Positions 1-8,109 are shown, numbered from the stretch's first letter. The stretch is DNA of 29,050 nt from CAYQCE01 sp964415885 (GCA_964415885.1 CAYQCE010000049.1:1-29050), one strand, 5' to 3'. Notes: a model not told the origin generated them from the letters alone. Numbers and translations: made by a program.

Positions 1-579
1 ATCGACATCGAATCGGTCGCAAGGTTTACACTCGGGTATTTCGTCGATCCGTACGGTGCCCTGCGTCTGGAGACTCAATTCGTCGACAAGTCCGTTGACT
101 CAATCGCCCGCTATTTCAACCCGGCTATAGTCACGGCGTCCGCCGGTGCAGCGAAAGAGCTCTGGTCACGCCCGGAAAAGGATGAGCTGATAAGCAGGCT
201 GGGTATCGCCGTCAAGAACACATTCAACCAGGACATCATCGACTACTCAACCGGAGACACGGAGATATACCGTGCAACGGAGGGCGGTCTTGAATCGGTG
301 ACCGATTTGAGCGTTACGTTCGATGACAATGTCAGCCTTATCTCAAAACTGACGCTTTTCAAGGCATTCCTGAATTCCGAAAAGGATGAACTCGAAGGGA
401 CCGAAGAAGAGGACTATTGGAAGACCGTGGATGTGAACCTTGAGAATACGCTGACGGTTCAGGTCAATACCTATATCCAGGTATCGCTGTATACGCAGCT
501 TCTTTACGACAAGGAGATCGATCTCGGCGGTCGATTCAAGGAGACCCTCGCGCTGGGAGTAACCTATAAGCTTCTTTAG
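1..579 (+). CDS. DUF3078-like outer-membrane protein, C-terminal part
   Basis: This is the last 192 residues of a protein whose start lies left of the window; frame 1 is open from the first base to a TAG stop at 577-579. The sequence alternates polar and hydrophobic residues in strand-length runs, such as VSLISKLTLFKAFL and YIQVSLYTQLLYD, and ends in KETLALGVTYKLL. That is the pattern of a C-terminal beta-barrel strand and of the DUF3078 family of Bacteroidetes-type envelope proteins, in which a line of the form 'NVSLKSKLDLF' followed by a closing strand is typical. The role of the family is unknown; a barrel in the outer membrane is inferred. The next gene is 234 bases downstream and has its own promoter, so this gene probably ends its transcript. 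Confidence 0.65.
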   Translation: MDIESVARFTLGYFVDPYGALRLETQFVDKSVDSIARYFNPAIVTASAGAAKELWSRPEKDELISRLGIAVKNTFNQDIIDYSTGDTEIYRATEGGLESVTDLSVTFDDNVSLISKLTLFKAFLNSEKDELEGTEEEDYWKTVDVNLENTLTVQVNTYIQVSLYTQLLYDKEIDLGGRFKETLALGVTYKLL

Positions 580-660
580 GCAACCATCCGATGGGCTCCC
601 AAACGGCGGGCAGTTACCGGCCTGCGAATTCGAGTACGATGCGTTCGTTAATGAAAGCTC

Positions 661-689
661 TTGTGAAATTATCCAAACTATGTTAAAAT
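661..689 (+). promoter_or_regulatory. Putative sigma-70 promoter for nfi
   Basis: A -35 box TTGTGA (661-666) and a -10 box TAAAAT (684-689) are separated by exactly 17 bases, and the region is locally AT-rich. Transcription would start near 696, about 118 bases before the nfi ATG. The same -10 hexamer with the same spacing recurs before the CdaR-like gene, which supports the reading. Confidence 0.5.
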
Positions 690-813
690 TGTAACGAGAG
701 AAACGGGATCCCTCAGATCGCCGAGAGCACACACATTTAAGAAGCGGAATTATAGACTATCTCTGCTTTTACCGTGAAATCACACCGAGAGACAGCTACA
801 GCAAGGGAGAGAT

Positions 814-1530
814 ATGAAGTTTTCACGCCTGCATGGTTGGACTTCTGATATCCGGGAGGCCGCACGGATTCAGGACAACCTGAAGCACTTCGTTGAAGTG
901 AAAGGTACGAAGAAGGAGTTTGCGCTTATCGCGGGAGCAGACACCGCTTATTCCAAGAAGGACGACTCGATATTTGCGGCCATAGTGGTTATGAGATTCC
1001 CCGAACTGGTGACCCTCGATCGGGCGAAGGCGCAGGGAATCGCCACTTTTCCGTATCAACCCGGCTTTCATGTCTTTCGTGAAGGCCCGGTGCTGTTGAA
1101 GGCGCTGCAGCGGCTGCAGGTCACGCCTGACGTGATCATGTTCGATGCAAACGGCATAGCGCACGAGAAAGGCATAGGGATGGCATCCCATCTCGGGCTG
1201 CTGCTCGACCTCCCCACAATCGGCGTCGCAAAGAAGAAACTGATCGGGGAATTCGAAGAACCGGGGAACAATCTCAATGATTTCTCGCCTCTAAAGTATG
1301 ACGGGAAGGAAATAGGAAGGGTCGTGAGAACTCGAGTTGATGTCAAGCCTCTCATCGTTTCGGTGGGCCACAAGATCAATCTCGATACGGCATTCGAGAT
1401 CGTTACCTCAACAACACGAGGCTACAGGCTGCCGGAACCAATGCGAGTGGCGCACATCCTCTCGAACAAGATGCGACGGAACTATGACAACAGGCTCAAA
1501 TCGAACGGTAGAGGGAATCGCAGATTCTAA
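814..1530 (+). CDS. nfi: Endonuclease V (deoxyinosine 3' endonuclease)
   Basis: Endonuclease V cuts DNA one phosphodiester bond 3' of deoxyinosine and other deaminated bases, starting alternative excision repair in the cytoplasm. The 238-residue protein has the family landmarks in order: AGADTAYSK with the metal-binding Asp43, the PY...FREGP block with Tyr80 (inosine wedge) and Glu90, FDANGIAHEKG with Asp111 and His117, and ASHLGLLLDLPTIGVAKKKL. These match the three acidic catalytic residues of the Thermotoga enzyme in position and spacing. The usual 'DGHGIAHP' block reads DANGIAHE here, a mild variant that keeps the Asp and His. The ATG is preceded by an AGGGAG ribosome site at 804-809. Length is typical for the family, with a short basic tail (RLKSNGRGNRRF). 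It stands ahead of the amidohydrolase, with a strong stem-loop between them. Confidence 0.93.
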   Translation: MKFSRLHGWTSDIREAARIQDNLKHFVEVKGTKKEFALIAGADTAYSKKDDSIFAAIVVMRFPELVTLDRAKAQGIATFPYQPGFHVFREGPVLLKALQRLQVTPDVIMFDANGIAHEKGIGMASHLGLLLDLPTIGVAKKKLIGEFEEPGNNLNDFSPLKYDGKEIGRVVRTRVDVKPLIVSVGHKINLDTAFEIVTSTTRGYRLPEPMRVAHILSNKMRRNYDNRLKSNGRGNRRF

Positions 1531-1552
1531 GCCTTTCCCGTGTAGGCTCATC

Positions 1553-1577
1553 CGCGTTCTGATCTGCACAGAACGCG
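1553..1577 (+). other. Perfect stem-loop between nfi and the amidohydrolase gene
   Basis: Arms CGCGTTCTG (1553-1561) and CAGAACGCG (1569-1577) pair perfectly over 9 bp around a 7-base loop. No U-run follows, so it is not a classical intrinsic terminator. It lies 22 bases after the nfi stop. It could protect the nfi mRNA end, attenuate readthrough, or be a protein-binding palindrome. Confidence 0.5.
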
Positions 1578-1634
1578 AGCCCGCCGAAATGCGACCCTGA
1601 CCGCTTCGTGGCTTTTCGCGGCAAAGCGGGGAAA

Positions 1635-2825
1635 ATGAAATCTGAAATACTCCAGCTAACGGATGCGATCTTTCCGGATATCCGTGATCTCAGACGCAAG
1701 CTGCATCAGAACCCGGAATTGGCATTTGAGGAGAAAGAAACAGCAAGGCTTCTTAAAGACGAGCTCTCAAGAACCAGTCTCAAAATAGCCCGGAACATCG
1801 CGAAAACCGGATTTACCGCACTGCTGAACGGAAACGGTTCCGGTCCGGTCGCGGGGTACCGTGCAGATATGGACGCCCTGCCTGTGGAAGAGCAAACCGG
1901 CCTGCCCTTCGCATCGAAAATACCCGGCCGAATGCATGCCTGCGGGCACGATTCTCATATGGCAATTGCGGTGGGAGTAGCCCGCATAGTTTCCGAACTC
2001 AGTGACCAATTCCCCGGCTCGGTCAAATTCATTTTCCAGCCCGCCGAGGAGTCTCCGCCCGGCGGGGCTCGTCAGATGGTCGCCGATGGTGCACTGAAGA
2101 ACCCTGATGTCGACTGCATCTTCGGGTTGCACGTTGATCCAGCATTCAAGACCGGCAAGGTAGCGGTCAAGGACGGACCGATGTTGGCGGGTGTAAACGA
2201 TCTCAATATCATAGTACGGGGACGGGGCGGGCACGCCGCCAAGCCGGATAACTGCATCGATGCTGTTGTCACGGCATCCGCTATAGTGCAGAAGCTCCAG
2301 TCGATTGTATCCCGCAGCATTAACCCACTGGAACCGGCAGTAATCACTATCGGTAAAATCCAGAGCGGAACAGTGCGCAACGTAATCGCCGAAACCGCGA
2401 GATTAGAGGGCACGATTCGAGGGCTCTCCGAAAAAACGCTCAAGATTCTGCGCAAGGAGATTAAGCGATCAGTATCCAATGTGGCGAGGGCGCACGGCGC
2501 GACGGTCGAACTCGAATTCGCGGAAGGTTATCCGCCTCTGGAAAACGACCGAACAGCGAATTTCTTCATCAGAAGCGCAACATCGGAGCTATACGGTATG
2601 GGATCGGTTCTGGAACTCGACAGCCCGATGATGGCCGCGGAAGACTTCGCGTTTTATCTTGAGCAAATCCCGGGCGCGATGTACCGTCTGGGGGTAAGAA
2701 ACAAGAGGGTTGGCTCGATCCACCCCTGGCACAATAACGAGTTCACTATTGACGAGGAAGCAATGAAGATCGGAATGTCCGTCTCCGCACTCGCGATAAT
2801 CAAATTCCTGAAAGGCAAGCACTGA
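1635..2825 (+). CDS. M20-family amidohydrolase (N-acyl amino acid / hippurate hydrolase type)
   Basis: The protein is a probable dinuclear metal-dependent amidase that removes acyl groups from N-acylated amino acids or related amides. Family motifs are clear: ADMDALPVEE (residues 78-86), MHACGHDSHMA with metal ligands Cys103 and His105, FQPAEE with the catalytic glutamate, GLHVDP, and a C-terminal MAAEDFAFYLEQIPGA block followed by the His of HPWHNNEF. The order catalytic half, lid domain (roughly residues 185-300), catalytic half is normal for M20D peptidases. I chose the ATG at 1635 (396 residues, the usual length). A GTG at 1608 would add nine residues unlike the family. A weaker hairpin, CCGCTT (1601-1606) with AAGCGG (1624-1629), covers the purine-rich stretch before this ATG. 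The exact substrate cannot be read from the sequence. The next ATG follows the stop codon directly. Confidence 0.85.
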   Translation: MKSEILQLTDAIFPDIRDLRRKLHQNPELAFEEKETARLLKDELSRTSLKIARNIAKTGFTALLNGNGSGPVAGYRADMDALPVEEQTGLPFASKIPGRMHACGHDSHMAIAVGVARIVSELSDQFPGSVKFIFQPAEESPPGGARQMVADGALKNPDVDCIFGLHVDPAFKTGKVAVKDGPMLAGVNDLNIIVRGRGGHAAKPDNCIDAVVTASAIVQKLQSIVSRSINPLEPAVITIGKIQSGTVRNVIAETARLEGTIRGLSEKTLKILRKEIKRSVSNVARAHGATVELEFAEGYPPLENDRTANFFIRSATSELYGMGSVLELDSPMMAAEDFAFYLEQIPGAMYRLGVRNKRVGSIHPWHNNEFTIDEEAMKIGMSVSALAIIKFLKGKH

Positions 2826-4340
2826 ATGTCCCGTCGGCCTATGTCGATGGGAATCGCTTTCGCGCTCCTGTCGGCAATCTGCTCTTTTCTTAATCCGGCA
2901 ATCGCGCAGAACCGCCAGGGCTATTATCCCGGCGACTGGGTTACCTATACAAACACCCGATTTGTCACATCCATAGATGTTTCATACAGCGATGTCTACA
3001 TCGGCACGACTGGCGGGATTATAAGATACAACGGGCTCGAACGGAAGTGGATGGACCCGATAACCGAATCCGATGGGTTGCCATCGCACGAAATCTGGAT
3101 GATCGCTTACGACCGTCACAATGATGAGATCTGGGTGGAGACTCCACTCGGCTACTACAGCTACAGCAGCGTCTTCCAGCGATGGAGCTCCGAAAACAGA
3201 TTCCCGGGTGACCTCAAGAACGCTGACATCAGTGGCAGAATCAACTTCCAGACCTACACTCCGCTCCTCGGTTATCAGTTCTATACCGAGAGCGGTGTGC
3301 CTCAGTTGATTGATGACAATCTCAGGCAGTACAGAATTACAGAGGCGGTCGAGGATGACTACAGCTCAATGTGGGTCGGGACTTTCGGTCAAGGACTCTT
3401 CAAATTCGACCAGTCAAGCGGCTTCATGGAGCGAAAGCCGTTTGGCCCATACCAGGACTACATAGAGGATGTGTATTTCGACGGCGACACCGTATGGTTC
3501 GGCGGATTTCCGGTATCAGAGTACGCTAATGCGATAACGATGTGGGATCGGCGCTCCGACGAGTGGCGTTATTTCGAAGCGAGATTCAATGACCGAATAG
3601 TCTCTGACAACGTGTACGACATCACCGCCGACGATAAGAACGTCTACTTCGCGACCGACCAGGGACTCGTAGTTTACGAGAAGAACTCCGAACGGTTCTT
3701 CAGCTTCACACGGACCCTCGGACTCCGATCGCAGGAATTATACTCGCTCCACGTCGAGGATTCGCTTCTTTTCATGGGCGGCGATGGTACCGTTGATGTC
3801 ATGCTCGTGCCACGCGATTCGGTATTTTCGCTCTCCGTGCCTCCTCAGCAGGTTACGCGGGTCGATGATATAGATCGGATCGGCGACAACTTCTGGCTCT
3901 GCACGACCCGGGGAGTCGTGCGATACAATGAGTCAACCAGGCGATGGTCCGATTTCGACACCCGGGACCATAACCTGAGCGGCGAGGTGTGGCAGGTCTT
4001 CGAGGCAAAGGATGGTCACATTTGGTTTGCGGGAATCGACGGTGTGGTGCATCTCGACTCGGACCTCAATGAGGTCGAGACATTTCTTTCGCGTCACGAC
4101 CTCGATAACAGCGTGCCGCACAGGATAGCTCTGATTGGCGACAGGCTCTGGATAGGTACGGACAACGGGGTCATGCGCTACGACCGAGTTTCAAGGTTGT
4201 GGGAAGATTATGGCGAAATCGATGGGCTTATCGATGACTACGTGAACGATATGAAAGTCGACGGTGACTATATCTGGTTCGCCACACCGGAGGGCGCAAC
4301 ACGCTTCTACTGGAACAACCCGCTCAGCATACGCAGATGA
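2826..4340 (+). CDS. Secreted beta-propeller protein of the two-component-regulator propeller type
   Basis: The product has 504 residues and begins with a signal peptide: basic MSRRPMSMG, a hydrophobic stretch, and a probable cut after NPAIA at residue 27. The rest is a repeated pattern of about 40 residues ending in lines such as VYIGTTGGIIRYNG (57-70), WVGTFGQGLFKFD (near 183), FWLCTTRGVVRYN (near 355), IWFAGIDGVVHLD (near 398) and LWIGTDNGVMRYD (near 439). This is the 'W-IGT-GG---Y' propeller blade found in the periplasmic sensor part of hybrid two-component systems such as BT4663-like proteins. There is no transmembrane helix or kinase after the propeller, so this is a stand-alone periplasmic or secreted propeller with no known partner here. 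The ATG abuts the amidohydrolase stop codon, so the two are probably cotranscribed. Confidence 0.72.
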   Translation: MSRRPMSMGIAFALLSAICSFLNPAIAQNRQGYYPGDWVTYTNTRFVTSIDVSYSDVYIGTTGGIIRYNGLERKWMDPITESDGLPSHEIWMIAYDRHNDEIWVETPLGYYSYSSVFQRWSSENRFPGDLKNADISGRINFQTYTPLLGYQFYTESGVPQLIDDNLRQYRITEAVEDDYSSMWVGTFGQGLFKFDQSSGFMERKPFGPYQDYIEDVYFDGDTVWFGGFPVSEYANAITMWDRRSDEWRYFEARFNDRIVSDNVYDITADDKNVYFATDQGLVVYEKNSERFFSFTRTLGLRSQELYSLHVEDSLLFMGGDGTVDVMLVPRDSVFSLSVPPQQVTRVDDIDRIGDNFWLCTTRGVVRYNESTRRWSDFDTRDHNLSGEVWQVFEAKDGHIWFAGIDGVVHLDSDLNEVETFLSRHDLDNSVPHRIALIGDRLWIGTDNGVMRYDRVSRLWEDYGEIDGLIDDYVNDMKVDGDYIWFATPEGATRFYWNNPLSIRR

Positions 4341-4370
4341 CCGCACCAGTCCGTTTACCGAACTCTTTAT

Positions 4371-4399
4371 TTGACAAACAGCACCGGAAGCTCTAAAAT
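4371..4399 (+). promoter_or_regulatory. Strong sigma-70 promoter for cdaR-like gene and tsaD
   Basis: A perfect -35 box TTGACA (4371-4376) and -10 box TAAAAT (4394-4399) are separated by 17 bases. It lies in the 106-base gap after the propeller gene. The leader would be about 40 bases long and ends in the GAGGT ribosome site at 4437-4441. Confidence 0.7.
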
Positions 4400-4446
4400 C
4401 TGATTATATTGGATTAAGGCTCAATTTGCCTTAAGCGAGGTAGCCA

Positions 4447-5367
4447 TTGGATATCATGCCCGGACAACTCGGAGTCAAAATACTCGCGGTCGTGCTCGCG
4501 TTTCTGCTCTGGTTTCACGTAGTCACTAATAAGGACTACGATTATAATCTCAGTCTCCCGTTGCACATTGTCAATGTCCAGGAAGGACTCATGCTCGCCT
4601 CCCATACACCGGAAGAGGCGGCGATCAAGATTCGCGGCACGGGCAAGCAGCTCATGCGTTTTCTCTTCGAAGTCGACTCGGTGACGATAGACGCATCTGC
4701 ATACTCGACCGGAGTCTACGTTGTTGAACCGAGTCCGGGTGACTTTCGGATAAACACGCCCGGAGGTACGGAGATATCCGAAATAGTGGAACCCAAGCGA
4801 GTACGCCTGGTCTTCGAGGAGAGGATGGAGAAGACTGTCCCCGTGGTAGCCGATGTAAAGACTGAAGCCGCGCTCGGCTATATCAAGGAGGGCGATCTGC
4901 GAGTTCTTCCCGATTCGGTTGTTGTGGTCGGGCCAAAACGCTACATACGCAAGCTTGCGTGGCTCCGGACCGAGGAGATCGAGTTCAAAGACCTTACGTC
5001 TCCACTCGAAGAGACAGTTCGAATCGATTTTCCTGACTCCGCATTCCTGACTCTGTCCGACTCTATGGCTACCATCGAGCAGTCAGTCGTAAGACTGCAG
5101 GAGAGAACGTACTCCGGCATCCCGCTTAGAGTAACCGACACGGCGGGCCGGAGCAACTTCACGATCCTACCCGACTCGATAACCGCTACTGTGGAGGGAA
5201 AGAGCGCAATTCTGGACAGCCTCGCGTCAGAAATGTTCAGAGCTTCGGTGAGCCTCGCAACTGCAAAGCCGGGTTCCACTTTCGTATCGCCAGCGGTCAG
5301 CACTCCTCAGGGCGTTCGCCTGATTGATGTGAGACCGAAAGAGATCCTGATCAGGATACCGCATTAG
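4447..5367 (+). CDS. YbbR/CdaR-like membrane-anchored protein
   Basis: The 306-residue protein has one N-terminal membrane segment (about residues 8-24, LGVKILAVVLAFLLWFHVV). A large extracytoplasmic part follows, made of repeats of about 80 residues with the YbbR look: 'LPLHIVNVQEGL', 'PEEAAIKIRGTGKQL', 'KTVPVVADVKTEAALGYI', 'RVLPDSVVVVGPKRYI', and a closing 'RLIDVRPKEILIRI'. In Firmicutes, YbbR (CdaR) binds and modulates the c-di-AMP synthase CdaA and is encoded beside it. No cdaA gene is in this window, so a CdaA link is only family knowledge. I chose the TTG at 4447 because GAGGT at 4437-4441 is 5 bases away; an ATG at 4456 would be 14 bases from it. The stop codon overlaps the tsaD start by one base, implying translational coupling. 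Confidence 0.75.
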   Translation: MDIMPGQLGVKILAVVLAFLLWFHVVTNKDYDYNLSLPLHIVNVQEGLMLASHTPEEAAIKIRGTGKQLMRFLFEVDSVTIDASAYSTGVYVVEPSPGDFRINTPGGTEISEIVEPKRVRLVFEERMEKTVPVVADVKTEAALGYIKEGDLRVLPDSVVVVGPKRYIRKLAWLRTEEIEFKDLTSPLEETVRIDFPDSAFLTLSDSMATIEQSVVRLQERTYSGIPLRVTDTAGRSNFTILPDSITATVEGKSAILDSLASEMFRASVSLATAKPGSTFVSPAVSTPQGVRLIDVRPKEILIRIPH

Positions 5368-6371
5368 TGATAATCCTCGGAATCGAGACATCATGCGACG
5401 AGACCTCCTGTGCGCTAGTGGATCACGACCTCAATATAATAGCGAATCCGATCTACTCGCAGCTCATGGAGCACAGCAAGTACGGCGGCATAGTCCCCGA
5501 GGTCGCCTCCCGAAAACAGATCAAGAAGATACTGCCGCTCTATGAGGAATGCATGAGGCAGGGGAATGTCTCTCTATATGATATTGCTGCAATTGCAGTG
5601 ACTCGCGGACCGGGCCTGATTGGCTCACTTCTCGTTGGCCTGAACTTCGCCAAGGGGCTTTCATTCTCATCCGGCAAACCGATCATCGGAATCAACCACC
5701 TCGAGGGTCATCTTCTATCGAATCTCCTCGAGCATAAAGACCTGAAACCGCCGTTTCTGTCGTTGATCGTCTCCGGAGGGCACACGCTCCTCGTTGTCGT
5801 GGAGGATGTTTGCAGGTACCGCGTGCTCGGCCAGACGCGCGATGATGCCGCCGGCGAGGCATTCGACAAAGTGGCGAAACTGCTCGGCCTTGGCTATCCC
5901 GGCGGAGTCAACATCGACAAGCTCGCTGCTGACGGCGACCCCGAATTCCACCGCTTCCCGCGTGCACGAATCAAGAAGGGACGCTATGCGTTCTCGTTCT
6001 CAGGGCTGAAGACCGCGGTAGTGCTGTATGTGAGAGACAAATCGGATGACTTCGTACAGGATAATATGGCGAATATCTGCGCCGCATTCCAGGACGCTGC
6101 TGTCGAGATGCTCGTATCTGGGTGTTTGAAGGCTCTCGATGAGTTCTCGCTGGACAAGCTCGCGGTCGCCGGTGGAGTTGCCGCCAACTCGCGGTTGCGA
6201 TCGGTACTGACTGATGCGGCGAGCAAGACCGGCTTCCGGGTCTACTTCCCCTCTCTCGAGCTATGCACCGATAACGCAGCAATGATTGCGGCAGCGGGGT
6301 TGTTCAGGTACCAGAGAGGCGATGAGTCTGATCTAACGCTCGACGCCACCGCCCAGATGCCGCTCGAATAG
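5367..6371 (+). CDS. tsaD: tRNA N6-threonylcarbamoyladenosine transferase subunit TsaD
   Basis: TsaD, with TsaB and TsaE, transfers threonylcarbamoyl from threonylcarbamoyl-AMP to A37 of tRNAs that read ANN codons. All hallmarks are present: the start MIILGIETSCDETS, the metal-binding pair His111 and His115 in NHLEGH, SGGHTLLV (136-143), the DDAAGEAFDKVAKLLGLGYPGG block, the FSFSGLKTAV segment and the C-terminal CTDNAAMIAAAG. At 334 residues it is full length. Translation starts at a GTG whose first base is the last base of the upstream TAG stop. Neither tsaB nor tsaE is nearby. Coupling to a YbbR-like gene may only reflect a shared housekeeping promoter. Confidence 0.96.
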   Translation: MIILGIETSCDETSCALVDHDLNIIANPIYSQLMEHSKYGGIVPEVASRKQIKKILPLYEECMRQGNVSLYDIAAIAVTRGPGLIGSLLVGLNFAKGLSFSSGKPIIGINHLEGHLLSNLLEHKDLKPPFLSLIVSGGHTLLVVVEDVCRYRVLGQTRDDAAGEAFDKVAKLLGLGYPGGVNIDKLAADGDPEFHRFPRARIKKGRYAFSFSGLKTAVVLYVRDKSDDFVQDNMANICAAFQDAAVEMLVSGCLKALDEFSLDKLAVAGGVAANSRLRSVLTDAASKTGFRVYFPSLELCTDNAAMIAAAGLFRYQRGDESDLTLDATAQMPLE

Positions 6372-6379
6372 CGACCATA

Positions 6380-6410
6380 ACAAAACCCGACCGATCGATT
6401 CGGCCGGGCT
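6380..6410 (-). terminator. Rho-independent terminator for the MinD/ParA-like gene
   Basis: On the minus strand, CCCGGCCGA and TCGGTCGGG form a 9-bp stem with one G-U pair and a 5-base loop, followed by TTTTGTT. It begins about 30 bases after the minus-strand stop codon. On the plus strand the same stem has an A-C mismatch and no U-run, so it should act mainly on the minus-strand transcript, although it also lies just after tsaD. Confidence 0.75.
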
Positions 6411-6438
6411 TGGTATCTCTGGTTAAATCGAAATTATC

Positions 6439-7677
6439 CTATCTCGCGTACTTGCTTTCCTCTACCGATTTCATGAAGATATCCACGAAGCGCTTCACCT
6501 TGGTGGTGAACTCGATGTTGTTCGGGTCCTGATATGACGTCAGGTTCTGTGCGAGGAAGCTGAAGCACTGCCCGGTGCGCGATGCTCCGAACTTGTTGCT
6601 GTAGAGGAAGTGCTGAAGCTCTGCCTCACGAATCTTCGTGACATCAACAGTGATCACGCCGAGGAAATTGAGCTCGATCTTGAACTCCTTCTGCTCGGAG
6701 AGCACAGTCTTGACGACGTTCTTCATTTTGTCGAAAAGAGCCTTGCCGGATTCAAAGCTCGGCACCTGGTTCAGGACCACAAACGGCCTGAAGACAGTAC
6801 GAGGCTTGTAGTCGGGATCTCGCTGCGCCATCTGAAGCTCCTGCTCCATGAAACGCTGGAATATAGCCTTGATACAGGAATAGCCGGCTATGATATCCTG
6901 TGGAGTGGTAACTATGACCTGGTAATCCTGCGCCAGCGCAAAATCGAGCGTGGTCGTCGAGATGCCGGCAGAGAGATCAGTCAGTATGAAATCATAGTCG
7001 TGACCGAGCTCTTTGAACGCCTTTATAAACCGGCGTTTCTGGGCGGCCATCATATTCGCGAGTTTCAGGTTGCCAGACTCGCCGGCTATCAGGTCGAAGC
7101 CGTGCGGAGTACTGTAGATCAGCTTATCGACCTTCCGCTTCCCCTGCAGAAGATCATTGATCGTGTAGTCGCAGTAGAAGCCGAGTTTGTTGGTGACATC
7201 GCAGTTGCCGAGATCGAGATCGACCAGAAGCGCCTTCTTGCCCATTCTGGACAGGTAGAACGAGATATTGGTGGAGATGTGCGTCTTGCCAACACCGCCC
7301 TTGTTCGAAATGAAGGCTACCGACTTGACAATGTGTCTCTTTTTGAGCTGAAGCTTGCGCGTGTTTCCGATCAGCGAACTGATTTCATGCGACCTCGAGT
7401 TGGGCTGCTTCGGTTTCGTCGGGACAGCCTTCTTTTTCTCGGGCACGCCGCGTCTGACGATCGGTTTGTTCATATCGGGAGCAGTCGTGGACTCCGATGC
7501 GACTCCGGTCGCATTTGCGCCATCCATTGGCTGCCCGGATGATTTCATCCTATCAGTCTGTACGACTTCCTCAGACATATCTTTCTCCCCGCTTTGCGAA
7601 GTAGTGGCCATGCGATTCGTCCCTGAATTCTGTGACGCCTTTGCCCTCTTATCGGAGGCATGGTCAACCGCTTCCAT
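6439..7677 (-). CDS. MinD/ParA-family P-loop ATPase with long N-terminal tail
   Basis: The 412-residue protein has a deviant Walker A motif SNKGGVGKTHISTN with Lys126 and Lys131, a switch I block VDLDLGNCDVTNKLG and a switch II block ILTDLSAGISTTTLDFAL. This makes it a MinD/FlhG/ParA-type ATPase that should dimerise on ATP and place a partner at the membrane, nucleoid or pole. The DLSAGIS switch is closest to MinD/FlhG. The first roughly 115 residues are polar and low in hydrophobics, rich in Lys, Pro, Ser and Thr, and look disordered; most MinD/ParA proteins lack this. No minC, minE, parB or flagellar gene is near, so the cargo is unknown. The ATG at 7677-7675 has an AAGGA site six bases upstream. 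The gene stands alone with its own terminator. Confidence 0.8.
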   Translation of the reverse strand: MEAVDHASDKRAKASQNSGTNRMATTSQSGEKDMSEEVVQTDRMKSSGQPMDGANATGVASESTTAPDMNKPIVRRGVPEKKKAVPTKPKQPNSRSHEISSLIGNTRKLQLKKRHIVKSVAFISNKGGVGKTHISTNISFYLSRMGKKALLVDLDLGNCDVTNKLGFYCDYTINDLLQGKRKVDKLIYSTPHGFDLIAGESGNLKLANMMAAQKRRFIKAFKELGHDYDFILTDLSAGISTTTLDFALAQDYQVIVTTPQDIIAGYSCIKAIFQRFMEQELQMAQRDPDYKPRTVFRPFVVLNQVPSFESGKALFDKMKNVVKTVLSEQKEFKIELNFLGVITVDVTKIREAELQHFLYSNKFGASRTGQCFSFLAQNLTSYQDPNNIEFTTKVKRFVDIFMKSVEESKYAR

Positions 7678-7730
7678 AGCTTATCCTTTCCTTCCTGATG
7701 TTGTTTCCTTCTGTGAACGTTATCGGACGG

Positions 7731-7753
7731 ATCTGTTGAAAAATTAAACAGAT
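7731..7753. repeat. Inverted repeat upstream of the ATPase gene
   Basis: ATCTGTT (7731-7737) and AACAGAT (7747-7753) form perfect 7-bp arms around a 9-base AT-rich centre. It sits 54 bases upstream of the minus-strand ATG, where an operator or leader hairpin would lie. The 11-mer ATCTGTTTAAT on its minus strand also occurs on the plus strand at 8004-8014. Confidence 0.45.
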
Positions 7754-8081
7754 AATTGATGAAATATGGCCGGCCGGACCTAATCCGCTGAAACGCAGTA
7801 CGATAGATCACTTCTACAACTCATGTGATTTCGTTTCGATTCGAGCGAAAAATTCACCGAAAGTGACCAACAAGAAACTGAAGAATGTCGACTACCAATA
7901 GAGAGACAGAACTAAGAACCGGCCTTTCCTTGCTTTGACTGCACGCGTGCGAGATACAGTTGTGATGTGTAACGTGGTCCAGATTGGAACCGATATGGAA
8001 CGTATCTGTTTAATCTATGAAACGTCTCGTATCGAATGAGTCCGTCAACAATCGTGGTCTTTGGCGGCCCTCACATATGAC

Positions 8082-8109
8082 TTGACAAATTGAGGGCTGA
8101 TCATATACT
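8082..8109 (+). promoter_or_regulatory. Strong sigma-70 promoter for the secreted amidotransferase-like gene
   Basis: A perfect -35 box TTGACA (8082-8087) and a -10 box TATACT (8104-8109) are spaced by 16 bases. The predicted start near 8116 gives a leader of about 74 bases. That leader contains the GGGTGCGG/CCGC/ACCC bulged hairpin at 8123-8155. Confidence 0.7.

Noticed and set aside
343..732. Minus-strand frame of 129 codons over the end of the outer-membrane protein and the nfi promoter
   Set aside because: It has no ribosome site, no similarity, and most of it is opposite real coding sequence.
6610..7542. Open frame of 310 codons on the plus strand opposite the ATPase gene
   Set aside because: It is antisense to a protein with clear Walker motifs, has no ribosome site, and its translation is a polar mix without any recognisable domain.
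7768..7775. GGCCGGCC palindrome as a possible regulatory site
   Set aside because: A self-complementary GC octamer of this kind is expected by chance and has no second feature around it.
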